Positions 33,193 through 41,483 of a DNA stretch of 64,000 nucleotides are shown here, in pieces; the first letter of the stretch is position 1; each line of letters begins with the position of its first letter. A program made the position numbers and the translations under genes. Origin of the DNA: Actinobacteria bacterium UBA2272 (GTDB lineage Bacteria; Actinomycetota; Coriobacteriia; Anaerosomatales; Anaerosomataceae); assembly GCA_002347725.1 (NCBI GenBank), contig DDXA01000004.1:992001-1056000 (forward strand). Direction: 5' to 3'. Below the pieces are notes generated by a model. The model searched no databases, was not told the DNA's origin, and saw only the letters and a program-made list of their open reading frames with translations.

Positions 33193-34206
33193 ATGCTTGC
33201 AACCGCGATAATCTACGCACGCACCCGGCCCGTGCGCACGGGGCTCCTCATCATGCTCGTCATCGCCGCGCTCCTGGCGGTCGCACAGGTTGTGGCGTAC
33301 ACGCGGTTCCTCGGCTTCTCCCGGGATCTCGACCGTGCCATGTCCGCCGAGCCGAGCGGCGAGGCTGTCGAGGTCTCCTGGAGTTTCCCGTGCCGCAGAG
33401 GTCGGACGATGGTGACCGTCCCGGTCTTCGAGAGCGAGATCGCGGCGGGCCGCGCGCTGGACACCCGTCACGTCTTCAGCTCCAGCGGGTGGCTGCGCGA
33501 GGCGTACGTGACCCGTCTCGTCACGGCGTACGCTCACAGCCCGCTCGCGGAGCGCCTCCTGGAGCGACTGCGCGCCATCCGTAGCGCACGCGGCCTCAAC
33601 TCGGACGAGTATCTCGAGTTCGTCGTCTCGGCGGTTCAGGCGATCCCGTACGGCGTGCCCGACGCGGAGGTGGCGTTCCCGGCCGAGGTACTCACCGGCG
33701 GCACGGGTGTGTGCAGCGACAAGAGCCTCCTGCTCGCGGGCCTGCTGCTGGCCGAGGGCTACGACACGGTCGTCTGGATCTTCCCGACACAGTGGCACAC
33801 GGCCGTCGGCGTGGCCAGCGACGGTGCGGTGTTCCTCGACTCGGGGTACGCCTTCATCGAGACCACGTCACCGGCGTTCGTCGGCCAGGTCGCTCAGCCG
33901 CTGCAGGCTCGCGGACCTGTGGCGGCCCCTCCGCAGGAGATCCGGGTAGGGGGTCGACTCAGGTACGAGGCCGGCGCTGAGGTCGAGTTCATCCTCGGCG
34001 AACTGCGATCGGCGCGGACAAGCGCCGCCGGTGCCGCCAGGTATGCCCTCTACGCGCGTACGGACGAGAAGCACCGCGGACGCTACGCGGAGCGCATGAC
34101 CGAGTCGTGGGTCGCCGAGGGCCGGGCACGGTACATCCTGACCAACACGCATGACCGTCCGGCGGTCTATCGCGTTCTCGCACGGACCGCCGGCGATCGC
34201 TCGTGA
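33193..34206 (+). CDS. Membrane-anchored transglutaminase-like protein
   Basis: A 337-residue protein with one N-terminal membrane helix (~18-38) and an extracytoplasmic region. A transglutaminase-type catalytic triad is visible: Cys in GGTGVCSDKSLLLAGLL, His in TQWHTAVGV and Asp in VFLDSGYAF. Such proteins can be proteases, peptide cross-linkers or amidases; no substrate is implied by the context. The ATG at 33193 sits after a GGCGGGGGGG stretch; an earlier in-frame start at 33124 would add residues without fold. It is on its own between the pseudouridine operon and a convergent thioredoxin-reductase gene. Confidence 0.8.
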   Translation: MLATAIIYARTRPVRTGLLIMLVIAALLAVAQVVAYTRFLGFSRDLDRAMSAEPSGEAVEVSWSFPCRRGRTMVTVPVFESEIAAGRALDTRHVFSSSGWLREAYVTRLVTAYAHSPLAERLLERLRAIRSARGLNSDEYLEFVVSAVQAIPYGVPDAEVAFPAEVLTGGTGVCSDKSLLLAGLLLAEGYDTVVWIFPTQWHTAVGVASDGAVFLDSGYAFIETTSPAFVGQVAQPLQARGPVAAPPQEIRVGGRLRYEAGAEVEFILGELRSARTSAAGAARYALYARTDEKHRGRYAERMTESWVAEGRARYILTNTHDRPAVYRVLARTAGDRS

Positions 34207-34215
34207 TGCGCCGGA

Positions 34216-35151
34216 CTACTGCCGCTTGAGGTCCCGTGCAGCCGCGATGGCCGCCCGGGCGCCCTCGCCGGCAGCGATGATGATCTGCTTGCCGAGCCCG
34301 TCGGTCACGTCGCCGGCCGCGTAGATCCCCGGGGTGCTCGTGGCGCAGCGTCGGTCCACGACGATCTCGCCCCGGTCGCTCATCTCGACGAGTCCACCGG
34401 TGAACTCGGAGACCGGGATCGACCCGGTCTCGATGAAGACGCCGGCGACCGCCAGTGTCTCCTCGGCGCCGGTGGCGGTATCGCGAACGGTGAGCCCCGT
34501 GACGCGGGTCTCACCCTCGATCGCGGTGACCGTACGTCCGCGCACCATCGTGATCGCGTCGGATGAAGCCACACGATCCAGGATCGCGTCATTCGCCTTG
34601 ACCGGACCGGTCGCCACCACCGTGACCGCCGCATCGAGCCCGGCAAGCACGAGGGCCGCGTCGAGTGCCGACTCGGTGGAGCCCACGACCGCCACGGGCT
34701 GCCCCCGGAAGAATGCGGCGTCGCATGTCGCGCAGTAGGAGACGCCCCGGCCGATGAGCTCGGCTTCGCCCGGTACGGCGAGCCGGTTGGGTGCTCGCCC
34801 GGTGGCGATGATGACGGCGCGGGCGTGCAGGCTGGTGCCTTCGCGAGTGAAGACGTCGAACCCGCCGTCGTCGGCCGGCACGATGGCGTTGGCGAGCTGG
34901 CCTTCGAGGCAGGTGAGTTCGAACTGCGAGATGTGCTCGCGAAAGCTCCTGACGAGCTCCGGCCCGCTCACAAGCTGCCAGCCGAGGTAGTTCTCGATCT
35001 CGCCGGCCCAGGCGGCCTGACCGCCGATCTCGCCAGCGACGATCGCGCTTGCGAGCCCCTGTCGCGTCGCGTACATACCGGCCGTCAGCCCGGCCGGGCC
35101 GGCACCGATCACGATGATGTCGTAGCGCGCCGCCGTCGCGTCGGTCTGCAT
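34216..35151 (-). CDS. Thioredoxin reductase-like FAD enzyme
   Basis: A 311-residue pyridine-nucleotide-disulfide oxidoreductase: FAD site VIGAGPAGLTAGMYATRQG, redox-active CATCD (CxxC), NADPH domain VVGSTESALDAALVLAG (slightly degenerate GxGxxA) and the C-terminal AAGDVTD motif. Length and order match low-molecular-weight thioredoxin reductase. ATG 35151 follows GGAGG at 7 bases. No thioredoxin gene is adjacent; it could also serve another thiol or ferredoxin partner. The S instead of G in the NADPH loop (VGSTES) is common in several TrxR-like subgroups. Confidence 0.88.
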   Translation of the reverse strand: MQTDATAARYDIIVIGAGPAGLTAGMYATRQGLASAIVAGEIGGQAAWAGEIENYLGWQLVSGPELVRSFREHISQFELTCLEGQLANAIVPADDGGFDVFTREGTSLHARAVIIATGRAPNRLAVPGEAELIGRGVSYCATCDAAFFRGQPVAVVGSTESALDAALVLAGLDAAVTVVATGPVKANDAILDRVASSDAITMVRGRTVTAIEGETRVTGLTVRDTATGAEETLAVAGVFIETGSIPVSEFTGGLVEMSDRGEIVVDRRCATSTPGIYAAGDVTDGLGKQIIIAAGEGARAAIAAARDLKRQ

Positions 35152-35238
35152 CGGCGTTCCTCCCTCGCTGCGGTGCCGTCGGCAGGTTTCGCCCGTGGAA
35201 GCATCGTACACCTGATGCGTGGGGTGGCGGCGGGGCGG

Positions 35239-35775
35239 TCAGCGACGGGCTTGCACCAGCATGAGACGTCCCATGAGAGCTGCGGCACCGAGCGTGAACA
35301 GGACGAGTGCGGTGAGGCGGCCGCGGTCGAGCGTCTCGCGTGTCTCGGCCCCGGGCCGGACGATGCGTATAGCGTGCGCGTGGACGTCCATGTCACCGCC
35401 GTGCTGTGAGCACGCCGCGTTGAACACGCCGGTGACCTCGATGAGATCGCCCCGGTGGCGGTGATCGCCGAACACCCGCACGACTTCGGCGATCTCCGGC
35501 GGTGCGACTACTGCGTGTCCGGAGTTGTAGCCGGCCGGAGCGGCCCCGGCTGCGATCGAGCCGTCCGCGTAGGCGTCGTCATTGACGTGCAGCCATGCTT
35601 CGGAACCGCGAACCATGCCCTCACCGATCGCCTCGCCGGTGAAGGTGATCGTCTCGCCATCCCACGCTTCGGGGTGCTCGATGAGTTCCCCGCTCGTCAC
35701 GGGTGCGGCGAGGGCGACTGACGGCACCGCGACCATGATCGCGGCCAGAGAGTGGATCAGCCATCTGTGCCTCAT
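35239..35775 (-). CDS. Exported OB-fold-like membrane protein
   Basis: A 178-residue protein with an N-terminal signal/anchor (~6-24, LIHSLAAIMVAVPSVALA), a beta-rich domain with WDGETITFTGEAIGEGM and GDLIEVTGVFNAAC (OB-fold pattern) and a C-terminal membrane helix (ALVLFTLGAAALMGRLML). The ATG overlaps the trkH stop (ATGA), making it the last gene of the Trk operon. Possibly a cell-surface stabiliser or regulator of TrkH; no enzyme motif is seen. The OB call is by eye. Confidence 0.7.
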   Translation of the reverse strand: MRHRWLIHSLAAIMVAVPSVALAAPVTSGELIEHPEAWDGETITFTGEAIGEGMVRGSEAWLHVNDDAYADGSIAAGAAPAGYNSGHAVVAPPEIAEVVRVFGDHRHRGDLIEVTGVFNAACSQHGGDMDVHAHAIRIVRPGAETRETLDRGRLTALVLFTLGAAALMGRLMLVQARR

Positions 35776-37277
35776 CGGCCCCTCACCACCGACCACATCC
35801 AACCGAGCAGCGCCAGCACCGCCATGAACTCCAGACGCCCCAGCCACATCGCGACGATGTAGACGGTCTTGAGACCCCAGGGAATCGCCGGTGAGATGAG
35901 TCCGCAACTGAGCCCGGTGTTGGATGCGGCCGAGACGCCGTCGAAGGCTGCCTCGACCAGCGGATAGCCCGCCAGGACGCCGGCGGTCGTCACGACGCTG
36001 TGCGTGACGAAGAACGCGACAGTGATGAGCAGAGCCGATCGCACGGCACCCTCACTCAGTACCCGGTCTTTGATGTGGTGGTAGTGACTGGAGATGATCG
36101 CGGCATCGGGTACGAGGAGGCGCCGGGCATCTTCGCGGAGCGCGCGGGCAATCAACGACACTCGGATGCCCTTGATGCCGCCGGCGGTCGAGCACGACGA
36201 GCCACCCAGGATCATGGTTCCGATGATCGCCAGCATCGCAAGCGGACCCCACTGAGTCACGAGCGCTCTGGAGTAGACGGTGCCGAAGCCGGTGGTCGTG
36301 TGTCCCGACGCGAGCAGGTAGAAGCACTTCCTGACGAAGGACATCGCATCGGGGTAGATCCCAGCGCGAGCGAGGCCCACCGCCGCCAGGAGCACGAAGA
36401 TCCCGAGTGTCACGATGAAGCTGCGGGTCTCGACGTTTCGGCGCAGTTCGGCGCGATCGCCGGTCCACACAGCCCAGTGCACTGCGAAGTTGAGCGACCC
36501 CGCGACAAAGATGATGACGCACAGGACCTCGAACACTACCGAGTGGTACCAGAACGTGTTGAACGACTGGGGCGCGAAACCGCCGGTGCTGAATGCGCCC
36601 ATGAAGATCCACAGCCCGTGAAGCATGGCACGGACCGGCGTCTGCCCGAGCCACAGCGCAGCGGCGGTGAGCACCGCCGTGCCGACGGCGAGCCAGCCAA
36701 GGCTGATGAGCCAGATGACGCGGGCCGTCTGCACCACGTTCGGCACAAGTCGGTCCTCCTTGCCCTCGCCACTGTACAGGTGGTAGATGCTGCCCGCGGT
36801 TCCCTTGAACAGGAACGTGAGCGCGATGACCACGATTCCCTGACCTCCGACGAACGTGAGTACGAACCGCCACATGTTGAGGCCATTGGAGATGTGGTCA
36901 AGGTCCTGGATGAGGAACAGCCCCGTGGTGGTGAGACCGCTCATCACGTCGAAGATCGCGTCCAGGTAGCTGCCCATCTGCCCGGAGAGTGAGAAGGGTA
37001 GAGCGCCGAGGAGTGTGGCCAGCACCCAGGAGAGCGATACGGTCACGAGCCCGTGCCGGCGCTTCAATTCGTGCGTCGTGGCGCACAGCTGCTGCAGGCC
37101 GAGGCCAACCACGAGGCACGCAGCTAGGCCGATGCCGAAGTCGACCGCGGTCCGCCACTCAGCGAACACCATGGAGGTAACCAGCGGCACTACCATGAGC
37201 AGGCCGAAGCCCGTGACGATCTTGCCGGTGTGCATGCCGACGACGCGGTGGTCGTCGGCGCTCGGTCGCAGCATCAT
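35772..37277 (-). CDS. trkH: TrkH-family potassium uptake protein
   Basis: A 501-residue membrane protein with four M1-P-M2-like repeats; the filter regions include SGLTTTGLF, GAFSTGGFAP, SGHTTTGFG and SAASNTGLS. Together they form the K+ selectivity pathway of TrkH/KtrB. ATG at 37277 overlaps the stop of the 54-residue membrane protein (ATGATG), supporting translational coupling; ATG 37274 is equally possible. It needs a Trk/Ktr NAD-binding partner, which is the protein at 37435-37857. A KdpDE-type pair lies upstream, though the pump it usually controls (KdpFABC) is not in this window. Confidence 0.93.
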   Translation of the reverse strand: MMLRPSADDHRVVGMHTGKIVTGFGLLMVVPLVTSMVFAEWRTAVDFGIGLAACLVVGLGLQQLCATTHELKRRHGLVTVSLSWVLATLLGALPFSLSGQMGSYLDAIFDVMSGLTTTGLFLIQDLDHISNGLNMWRFVLTFVGGQGIVVIALTFLFKGTAGSIYHLYSGEGKEDRLVPNVVQTARVIWLISLGWLAVGTAVLTAAALWLGQTPVRAMLHGLWIFMGAFSTGGFAPQSFNTFWYHSVVFEVLCVIIFVAGSLNFAVHWAVWTGDRAELRRNVETRSFIVTLGIFVLLAAVGLARAGIYPDAMSFVRKCFYLLASGHTTTGFGTVYSRALVTQWGPLAMLAIIGTMILGGSSCSTAGGIKGIRVSLIARALREDARRLLVPDAAIISSHYHHIKDRVLSEGAVRSALLITVAFFVTHSVVTTAGVLAGYPLVEAAFDGVSAASNTGLSCGLISPAIPWGLKTVYIVAMWLGRLEFMAVLALLGWMWSVVRGR

Positions 37278-37438
37278 CCGCCTGCCAGGAAGACGATCAC
37301 CATCAGTGCGCCACAGAACGCGGCCAGTGCGAGGGCGAACACCCCCTCGGCCAGCATCCCGTGCAATGACCTTATGCAGGCAGCGGCGACCTGGCGCGGA
37401 GCGGGCGCGCGACGGTGCAGACGGGTTCGACGTGTCAT
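37274..37438 (-). CDS. 54-residue single-helix membrane protein of the Trk operon
   Basis: A short gene fixed on both sides by overlaps: its ATG shares bases with the TrkA-N stop (CGATGA) and its stop shares bases with the trkH start (GGATGATG). The product has a strongly basic N-terminus (MTRRTRLHRRAPAPRQ) and one C-terminal helix (LAEGVFALALAAFCGALMV and on to the end). Positive residues inside and a helix out fit a small inner-membrane subunit, comparable in size and layout to KdpF of the Kdp pump, but with no sequence claim. I do not recognise it. Confidence 0.7.
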   Translation of the reverse strand: MTRRTRLHRRAPAPRQVAAACIRSLHGMLAEGVFALALAAFCGALMVIVFLAGG

Positions 37439-37857
37439 CGAGCGCCTGATCCGACACGACCGTCGAGTGCCGAGAGCAGTCCGGCGGCCATGACCTCGCT
37501 GCATGAGACGTACGGGATGCCGAGCGTCTCGAAGATGTACGTGTTGCGACGCTGCCCGACGAGTCCGGTCACCGTGCGAATGCCGAACACCTCCCGCGCG
37601 AGCAGGCACGCGCTGAGGTTCGTCGCGTCATCATCGGTCGCCGCCACCAGGCAGTCGGCCTCGGAGGCTCTTGCTCGCCTCAGCACCTCGACATCCCGGG
37701 CGTCTCCTGCGAACACCAGGATCTCCGGGAACGTGAGTGCGAACTCCTCCGCCTCACGTGTGTGCGGGGTGATGAGCTCGACCTCGTGGCCGCGGGCCTC
37801 GACGGCTTCGACGAGGTGAGCGGCCAGGTCACCGCCGCCCACTACGATGGTTGTCAT
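37435..37857 (-). CDS. TrkA-N (RCK-N only) NAD-binding subunit of potassium uptake
   Basis: A 140-residue Rossmann domain of the RCK/TrkA-N family: TTIVVGGGDLAAHLVEAVEARG (shortened GxGxxG), FAGDARDVEVLRRA, and ATDDDATNLSACLLARE. The C-terminal RCK_C half found in TrkA and KtrA is missing, so the protein is about half the usual minimum. It likely gates the TrkH channel by nucleotide binding. A -35/-10-like pair upstream (37922-37950) suggests it opens the trk operon. Its stop overlaps the 54-residue membrane gene. Confidence 0.85.
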   Translation of the reverse strand: MTTIVVGGGDLAAHLVEAVEARGHEVELITPHTREAEEFALTFPEILVFAGDARDVEVLRRARASEADCLVAATDDDATNLSACLLAREVFGIRTVTGLVGQRRNTYIFETLGIPYVSCSEVMAAGLLSALDGRVGSGAR

Positions 37858-37921
37858 GCCGCCTCCTCTTGGGTGCGTTCGACACGCACGGCGACGAGTC
37901 TACGAGCAGGCGCGTTCAGGA

Positions 37922-37950
37922 GGCATAAACACCACGGCACATGGCGTAAA
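37922..37950 (-). promoter_or_regulatory. Promoter-like element of the Trk operon
   Basis: On the minus strand TTTACG (37950-37945), 17-base spacer, TATGCC (37927-37922), about 65 bases before the TrkA-N start. T-rich tracts around it could serve as KdpE-type operator, which is speculative. Confidence 0.35.
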
Positions 37951-37969
37951 GGTCTCGCAAAGATGCGAG

Positions 37970-38665
37970 TCAGCGGGAATCGAAGCGCAGGCCGACGCCC
38001 GGCTCGGTAAGGACGTGGCGGGGCACGGCAGGGTGACGCTCGATCTTCTTGCGGAGGTTGCTCACGTGCACCCTGATCGTGCGGACGTCAACCAGGTACT
38101 CCGGCCCCCAGACGGCATCGCTGATTTGAGACCAGGTCACCAGACGGTCGGCGTTCTGGACGAGGACCGACAGGATGCTGAACTCGATAGGCGTGAGCAG
38201 CACGTCCTCGGCGTCTCGTGTGACCCGTCGGGCAGCGATGTCGATGGTCAGCCCATCGATCGACATCACCGGCACCGCCGCGACCTCGCCGGTGGCACGC
38301 CGGAGAAGCGCGCGGACCCGCGCGACGAGTTCACCTGCCGAGAAGGGCTTGGTCAGGTAGTCGTCGGCCCCGGTCTCCAGTGCCGCGATCTTGTCGGTCT
38401 CCTCGGATCGCACTGACAGGACCAGGATCGGGACGCGGAGCCACGTTCGCAGCTGCTCGCAGAGCGCCACGCCGTCGATGTCGGGCAAAGAGAGGTCCAG
38501 AATGATCAGGTGCGGGGTGCGGGCCGTCAGCGCCTCGACGGCTTCAGCGCCACTCGCCACACAGTCGACCGCATAGCCGCGGGCCTCGAGGATCGTCGTA
38601 AGTGCCCGGCGGATCTGAGACTCGTCGTCGATGACGAGTACGCGCTCGGTCGTCTTCGCCTTCAT
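37970..38665 (-). CDS. kdpE: KdpE-like OmpR-family response regulator
   Basis: A 231-residue response regulator: receiver with DDE pocket (VIDDESQIRRAL), phospho-acceptor Asp in ILDLSLPDIDG and KPFSAGEL, followed by a winged-helix DNA-binding domain (LTPIEFSILSVLVQNADRLVTW, RTIRVHVSNLRKKIE, EPGVGLRF). It overlaps its kinase gene by 4 bases. KdpE normally activates kdpFABC at low K+; here the neighbouring transporter is Trk, so this pair may control the trk operon 112 bases downstream. Confidence 0.9.
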   Translation of the reverse strand: MKAKTTERVLVIDDESQIRRALTTILEARGYAVDCVASGAEAVEALTARTPHLIILDLSLPDIDGVALCEQLRTWLRVPILVLSVRSEETDKIAALETGADDYLTKPFSAGELVARVRALLRRATGEVAAVPVMSIDGLTIDIAARRVTRDAEDVLLTPIEFSILSVLVQNADRLVTWSQISDAVWGPEYLVDVRTIRVHVSNLRKKIERHPAVPRHVLTEPGVGLRFDSR

Positions 38666-40203
38666 GCGTCCTCCCGTTCGCGGGGGAGTCGTAGCAGGAT
38701 TCGCGTCCCGTGCGGCAGCCGCCCCTCGATGGCGATCTCACCGCCATTCGCCCAGATGATCTCCCGTGCGATGGATAGCCCGAGTCCGGTGCTCGAGCCC
38801 AGCGCGCGTCCGGAGGTGCCACGGTAGAACTTGTCGAATACGAGGTCCTTCTCGCTTTCGGGGATGCCCGGACCCGAGTCGTCCACCCACAGAAGCATGT
38901 CGCGTTCTACGGCGGCGCCTACCGTCACGATCCCGTCGCTGTACTCCAGCGCGTTGCCGATGACGTGGTGCAGCGCCCGCGAGAGTTGCACAAAGTCGAG
39001 GTGGAGCATCGGCAGTCCTTCGGGGACTGCGTACGTCACGCGTTCCCGGGAAGCCCGGGGAAGTCTCGTGACGACGGCACCCACCAGTTCGCCGACCTCG
39101 AACTCCGTCGGACGCGGCTGCCACGCCTGGGCCTCCAGGCGGGACACGTCGAGAAGATCTGCGATGGCGTCATCGAGGCGGTGCAGATCCTCCTCCACGT
39201 CGCCCAGCTTGCGCCTGACATCGTCAGGCTCCCGGTGGACATCCGTTTCGAGCAGGTCGGTGACGGCAGCCGTGATCGAGGCGAGCGGTGTCTTCAGCTC
39301 GTGCGAGACAGATGAGACGACCGCCGAGCGCAGACGTTCGGCCTCGCGTTCAGCCGCCGCCTGCATCGCCACCGCGTTCAGCCTGCGACTCTGGAGGAAC
39401 GCGGCGAGCAGGTGGGCGAGCGCCGTGACGAAGGAGGCGCTCGCGTCATCAGGCGGTGCGTCTAGTGTGACCTCGAGCAGGCCCTCGACGCTCGCGGCAG
39501 AGACGAGCGGGAGCAGCAGCCGGTGTGAAGACGGCGTGGCGTCGGCGGCCTGCCGCTCGATGCGTACCGGCGGTCTACCGTGACCGGTGACGCCACCTGC
39601 CGCAAGCGCCCACATGCTGGCGATATCGTCCGGCGGCGACACGGTCTCCTGCTCGTGCCGGGTGACCGGCACCAGCGCGAGGGTGCTCTCGTCCGGAATC
39701 CACAGCTCGACTGACGACGCTCCGACGACCAGGGTCAGCTCCTCGGCGGCTGCCGAGGCGAGTCCCTCGGTCGATGTCTCGGAGACGAGCGAGGTGCTCA
39801 GCCGATTGAGGGCAGCAGCATGCCGCTCCTCGCGCTGCGCGACCGCCTCGCGATCCCGCAGACGGCCGGTCTGAAGGCCGACAGCGACACTCACTACCAG
39901 GTAGACGCCGAGGTGGACGACGTCGCCGCGCTCGGCGACCAGCAGCGTGTGGAACGGTGGGATGAAGAAGAAGTTCCACGCGAAGAAGGAAAGAACCGCC
40001 GAGAGCACGGCGGGCCCGACGCCTGCGGTGCCGGCGACGAAGCCGAGCACGAGGAGGTAGAGCCACCCCCACTGCTCGCGTCCGAGGGACTCCCGGAAGG
40101 GCGCGAACACGGACGTGGCGAGCACAACCGACCCCACCGCGGTGAGGTAGCCATGTCGCCTGATCCTGTCTCGGATCGCGTTCGGTGCTGCGGGCATGTC
40201 CAT
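38662..40203 (-). CDS. KdpD-like sensor histidine kinase without the N-terminal KdpD domain
   Basis: A 513-residue kinase. About four closely spaced membrane helices (~20-115; FFAWNFFFIPP, typical of the KdpD DUF4118 region), a GAF-like domain (~135-265), then HisKA (VSSVSHELKTPLASI) and HATPase (GNALEYS, DDSGPGIP, TGLGLSIA). The cytoplasmic KdpD N-domain and universal-stress domain of classical KdpD (~400 residues) are absent. ATG 40203 follows CAGGGAG. It partners with the KdpE-like regulator encoded next. Possibly senses K+ or ionic strength through its membrane/GAF part only. Confidence 0.88.
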   Translation of the reverse strand: MDMPAAPNAIRDRIRRHGYLTAVGSVVLATSVFAPFRESLGREQWGWLYLLVLGFVAGTAGVGPAVLSAVLSFFAWNFFFIPPFHTLLVAERGDVVHLGVYLVVSVAVGLQTGRLRDREAVAQREERHAAALNRLSTSLVSETSTEGLASAAAEELTLVVGASSVELWIPDESTLALVPVTRHEQETVSPPDDIASMWALAAGGVTGHGRPPVRIERQAADATPSSHRLLLPLVSAASVEGLLEVTLDAPPDDASASFVTALAHLLAAFLQSRRLNAVAMQAAAEREAERLRSAVVSSVSHELKTPLASITAAVTDLLETDVHREPDDVRRKLGDVEEDLHRLDDAIADLLDVSRLEAQAWQPRPTEFEVGELVGAVVTRLPRASRERVTYAVPEGLPMLHLDFVQLSRALHHVIGNALEYSDGIVTVGAAVERDMLLWVDDSGPGIPESEKDLVFDKFYRGTSGRALGSSTGLGLSIAREIIWANGGEIAIEGRLPHGTRILLRLPREREDA

Positions 40204-40281
40204 AACCGACTCCCTGGAGGGCCAGCGACCACGATAGCACCGTTCACGCGCAGGCGGCGCGCGCGGACCGACCGGCCCCGC

Positions 40282-40310
40282 CGACTGCCTGAAGCCCGTG
40301 CTGTTATAGT
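40282..40310 (+). promoter_or_regulatory. Promoter-like element of the DUF362 ferredoxin gene
   Basis: CGACTG (40282-40287), 17-base spacer, TATAGT (40305-40310), about 37 bases before the start codon. The -10 is good; the -35 is weak. Confidence 0.45.
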
Positions 40311-40346
40311 GCGCTCGTCTGCTGTCGCGCAGCGAGAGGACCCGAG

Positions 40347-41483
40347 ATGAGCCCCGCCCGCGTTGCCGTGGTGGCGTGTGATACATATGAGCCGGCTGTC
40401 GTCGACGCTGCCGTCGGACGCGCGATCGGCTTGCTTGGTGGGGCGGAACGATTCGTGAGCGCCGGTGAGCGGATCGTTCTCAAACCCAATCTTCTGGTTG
40501 CCAGCACGCCGGAGAAGGCGGTCACCACGCATCCGTCGGTGTTCGCGGCTGTCGCACGCGTGCTCGCCGAGGCGGGCACGATGCTGACGTGGGGCGATTC
40601 GCCGGGGTTCGGTTCGACCGCCGGCGTGGGCAAACGCGCGGGACTCGTTGCCGAGGCCGCCCGGCTCGGCGTACGCACCGCGGACTTCTCGCACGGGCGG
40701 GAGGTGCCGTTTCCCGAAGGCGCGCTCATCAAGCGTTTCACGCTGGCCGAAGGCGTGCTCGAGGCCGATGGTCTGGTGAGCTTGCCGAAGCTCAAGACCC
40801 ACGCGCTTACCCGCATGACCGGTGCCGTGAAGAACCAGTTCGGCTGCATACCGGGCATGCTCAAAGGCGAGTTCCATACGCGGATGCCCGACGTCGACCG
40901 GTTCTCCCAGATGCTCGTCGATCTCAATCGGCTGATCGCCCCGCGTCTCGTGGTGATGGATGCGGTCGTTGCCATGGAGGGCAACGGTCCACGTGGCGGC
41001 GATCCTCGGCATGTCGGTGTGCTGCTGGTCTCCGATGATCCGGTGGCCGTCGACGCCCTCGGGTGCCGCATCATGAACCTCGACCCCGCCCTCGTCGGCA
41101 CGGTGTCGTGGGGCGAGCGGCTCGGGCTTGGCAGCGCGAGCGACATCGAGATCCTGGGCGACGAGCTGCCCATCTTCGCCGACTACGTCGTCAACCGAAG
41201 CGCGGGATCCACCACGGGAGGCGGCATCGGCTCGCCGCTTGGCAAGCGTCTGCTGGCGCCGCGGCCGTTCATCGTGTCCGAGCGCTGCACGCAGTGCGGC
41301 ACCTGCGTACTGGTCTGTCCGATGGAGCCGAAGGCGGTGACCTTCCCCGGTGGCGATCGGTCGCACACACCCGAGCACGACTACGGGCTGTGCATCCGCT
41401 GCTACTGCTGTCAGGAGATGTGCCCCGAGCGGGCGATCGAGGTGAAGACCCCGCTACTCGGCAGGCTCATCAGGCGTACGTGA
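40347..41483 (+). CDS. DUF362-family protein with two C-terminal [4Fe-4S] clusters
   Basis: A 378-residue protein: a DUF362 domain (~1-300; KPNLLV, THPSVFAAVARVL, LPKLKTHALTRMTGAVKN) followed by a bacterial-type ferredoxin with CTQCGTCVLVCPMEP and CIRCYCCQEMCPERA. DUF362 ferredoxins are common in anaerobes; their reaction is unknown. The gene is divergent from the KdpD-like kinase and converges with the 5'-nucleotidase-like gene, overlapping it by 14 bases. ATG 40347 follows GAGAGG. Likely a soluble redox enzyme linked to ferredoxin metabolism; no closer call possible. Confidence 0.85.
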   Translation: MSPARVAVVACDTYEPAVVDAAVGRAIGLLGGAERFVSAGERIVLKPNLLVASTPEKAVTTHPSVFAAVARVLAEAGTMLTWGDSPGFGSTAGVGKRAGLVAEAARLGVRTADFSHGREVPFPEGALIKRFTLAEGVLEADGLVSLPKLKTHALTRMTGAVKNQFGCIPGMLKGEFHTRMPDVDRFSQMLVDLNRLIAPRLVVMDAVVAMEGNGPRGGDPRHVGVLLVSDDPVAVDALGCRIMNLDPALVGTVSWGERLGLGSASDIEILGDELPIFADYVVNRSAGSTTGGGIGSPLGKRLLAPRPFIVSERCTQCGTCVLVCPMEPKAVTFPGGDRSHTPEHDYGLCIRCYCCQEMCPERAIEVKTPLLGRLIRRT

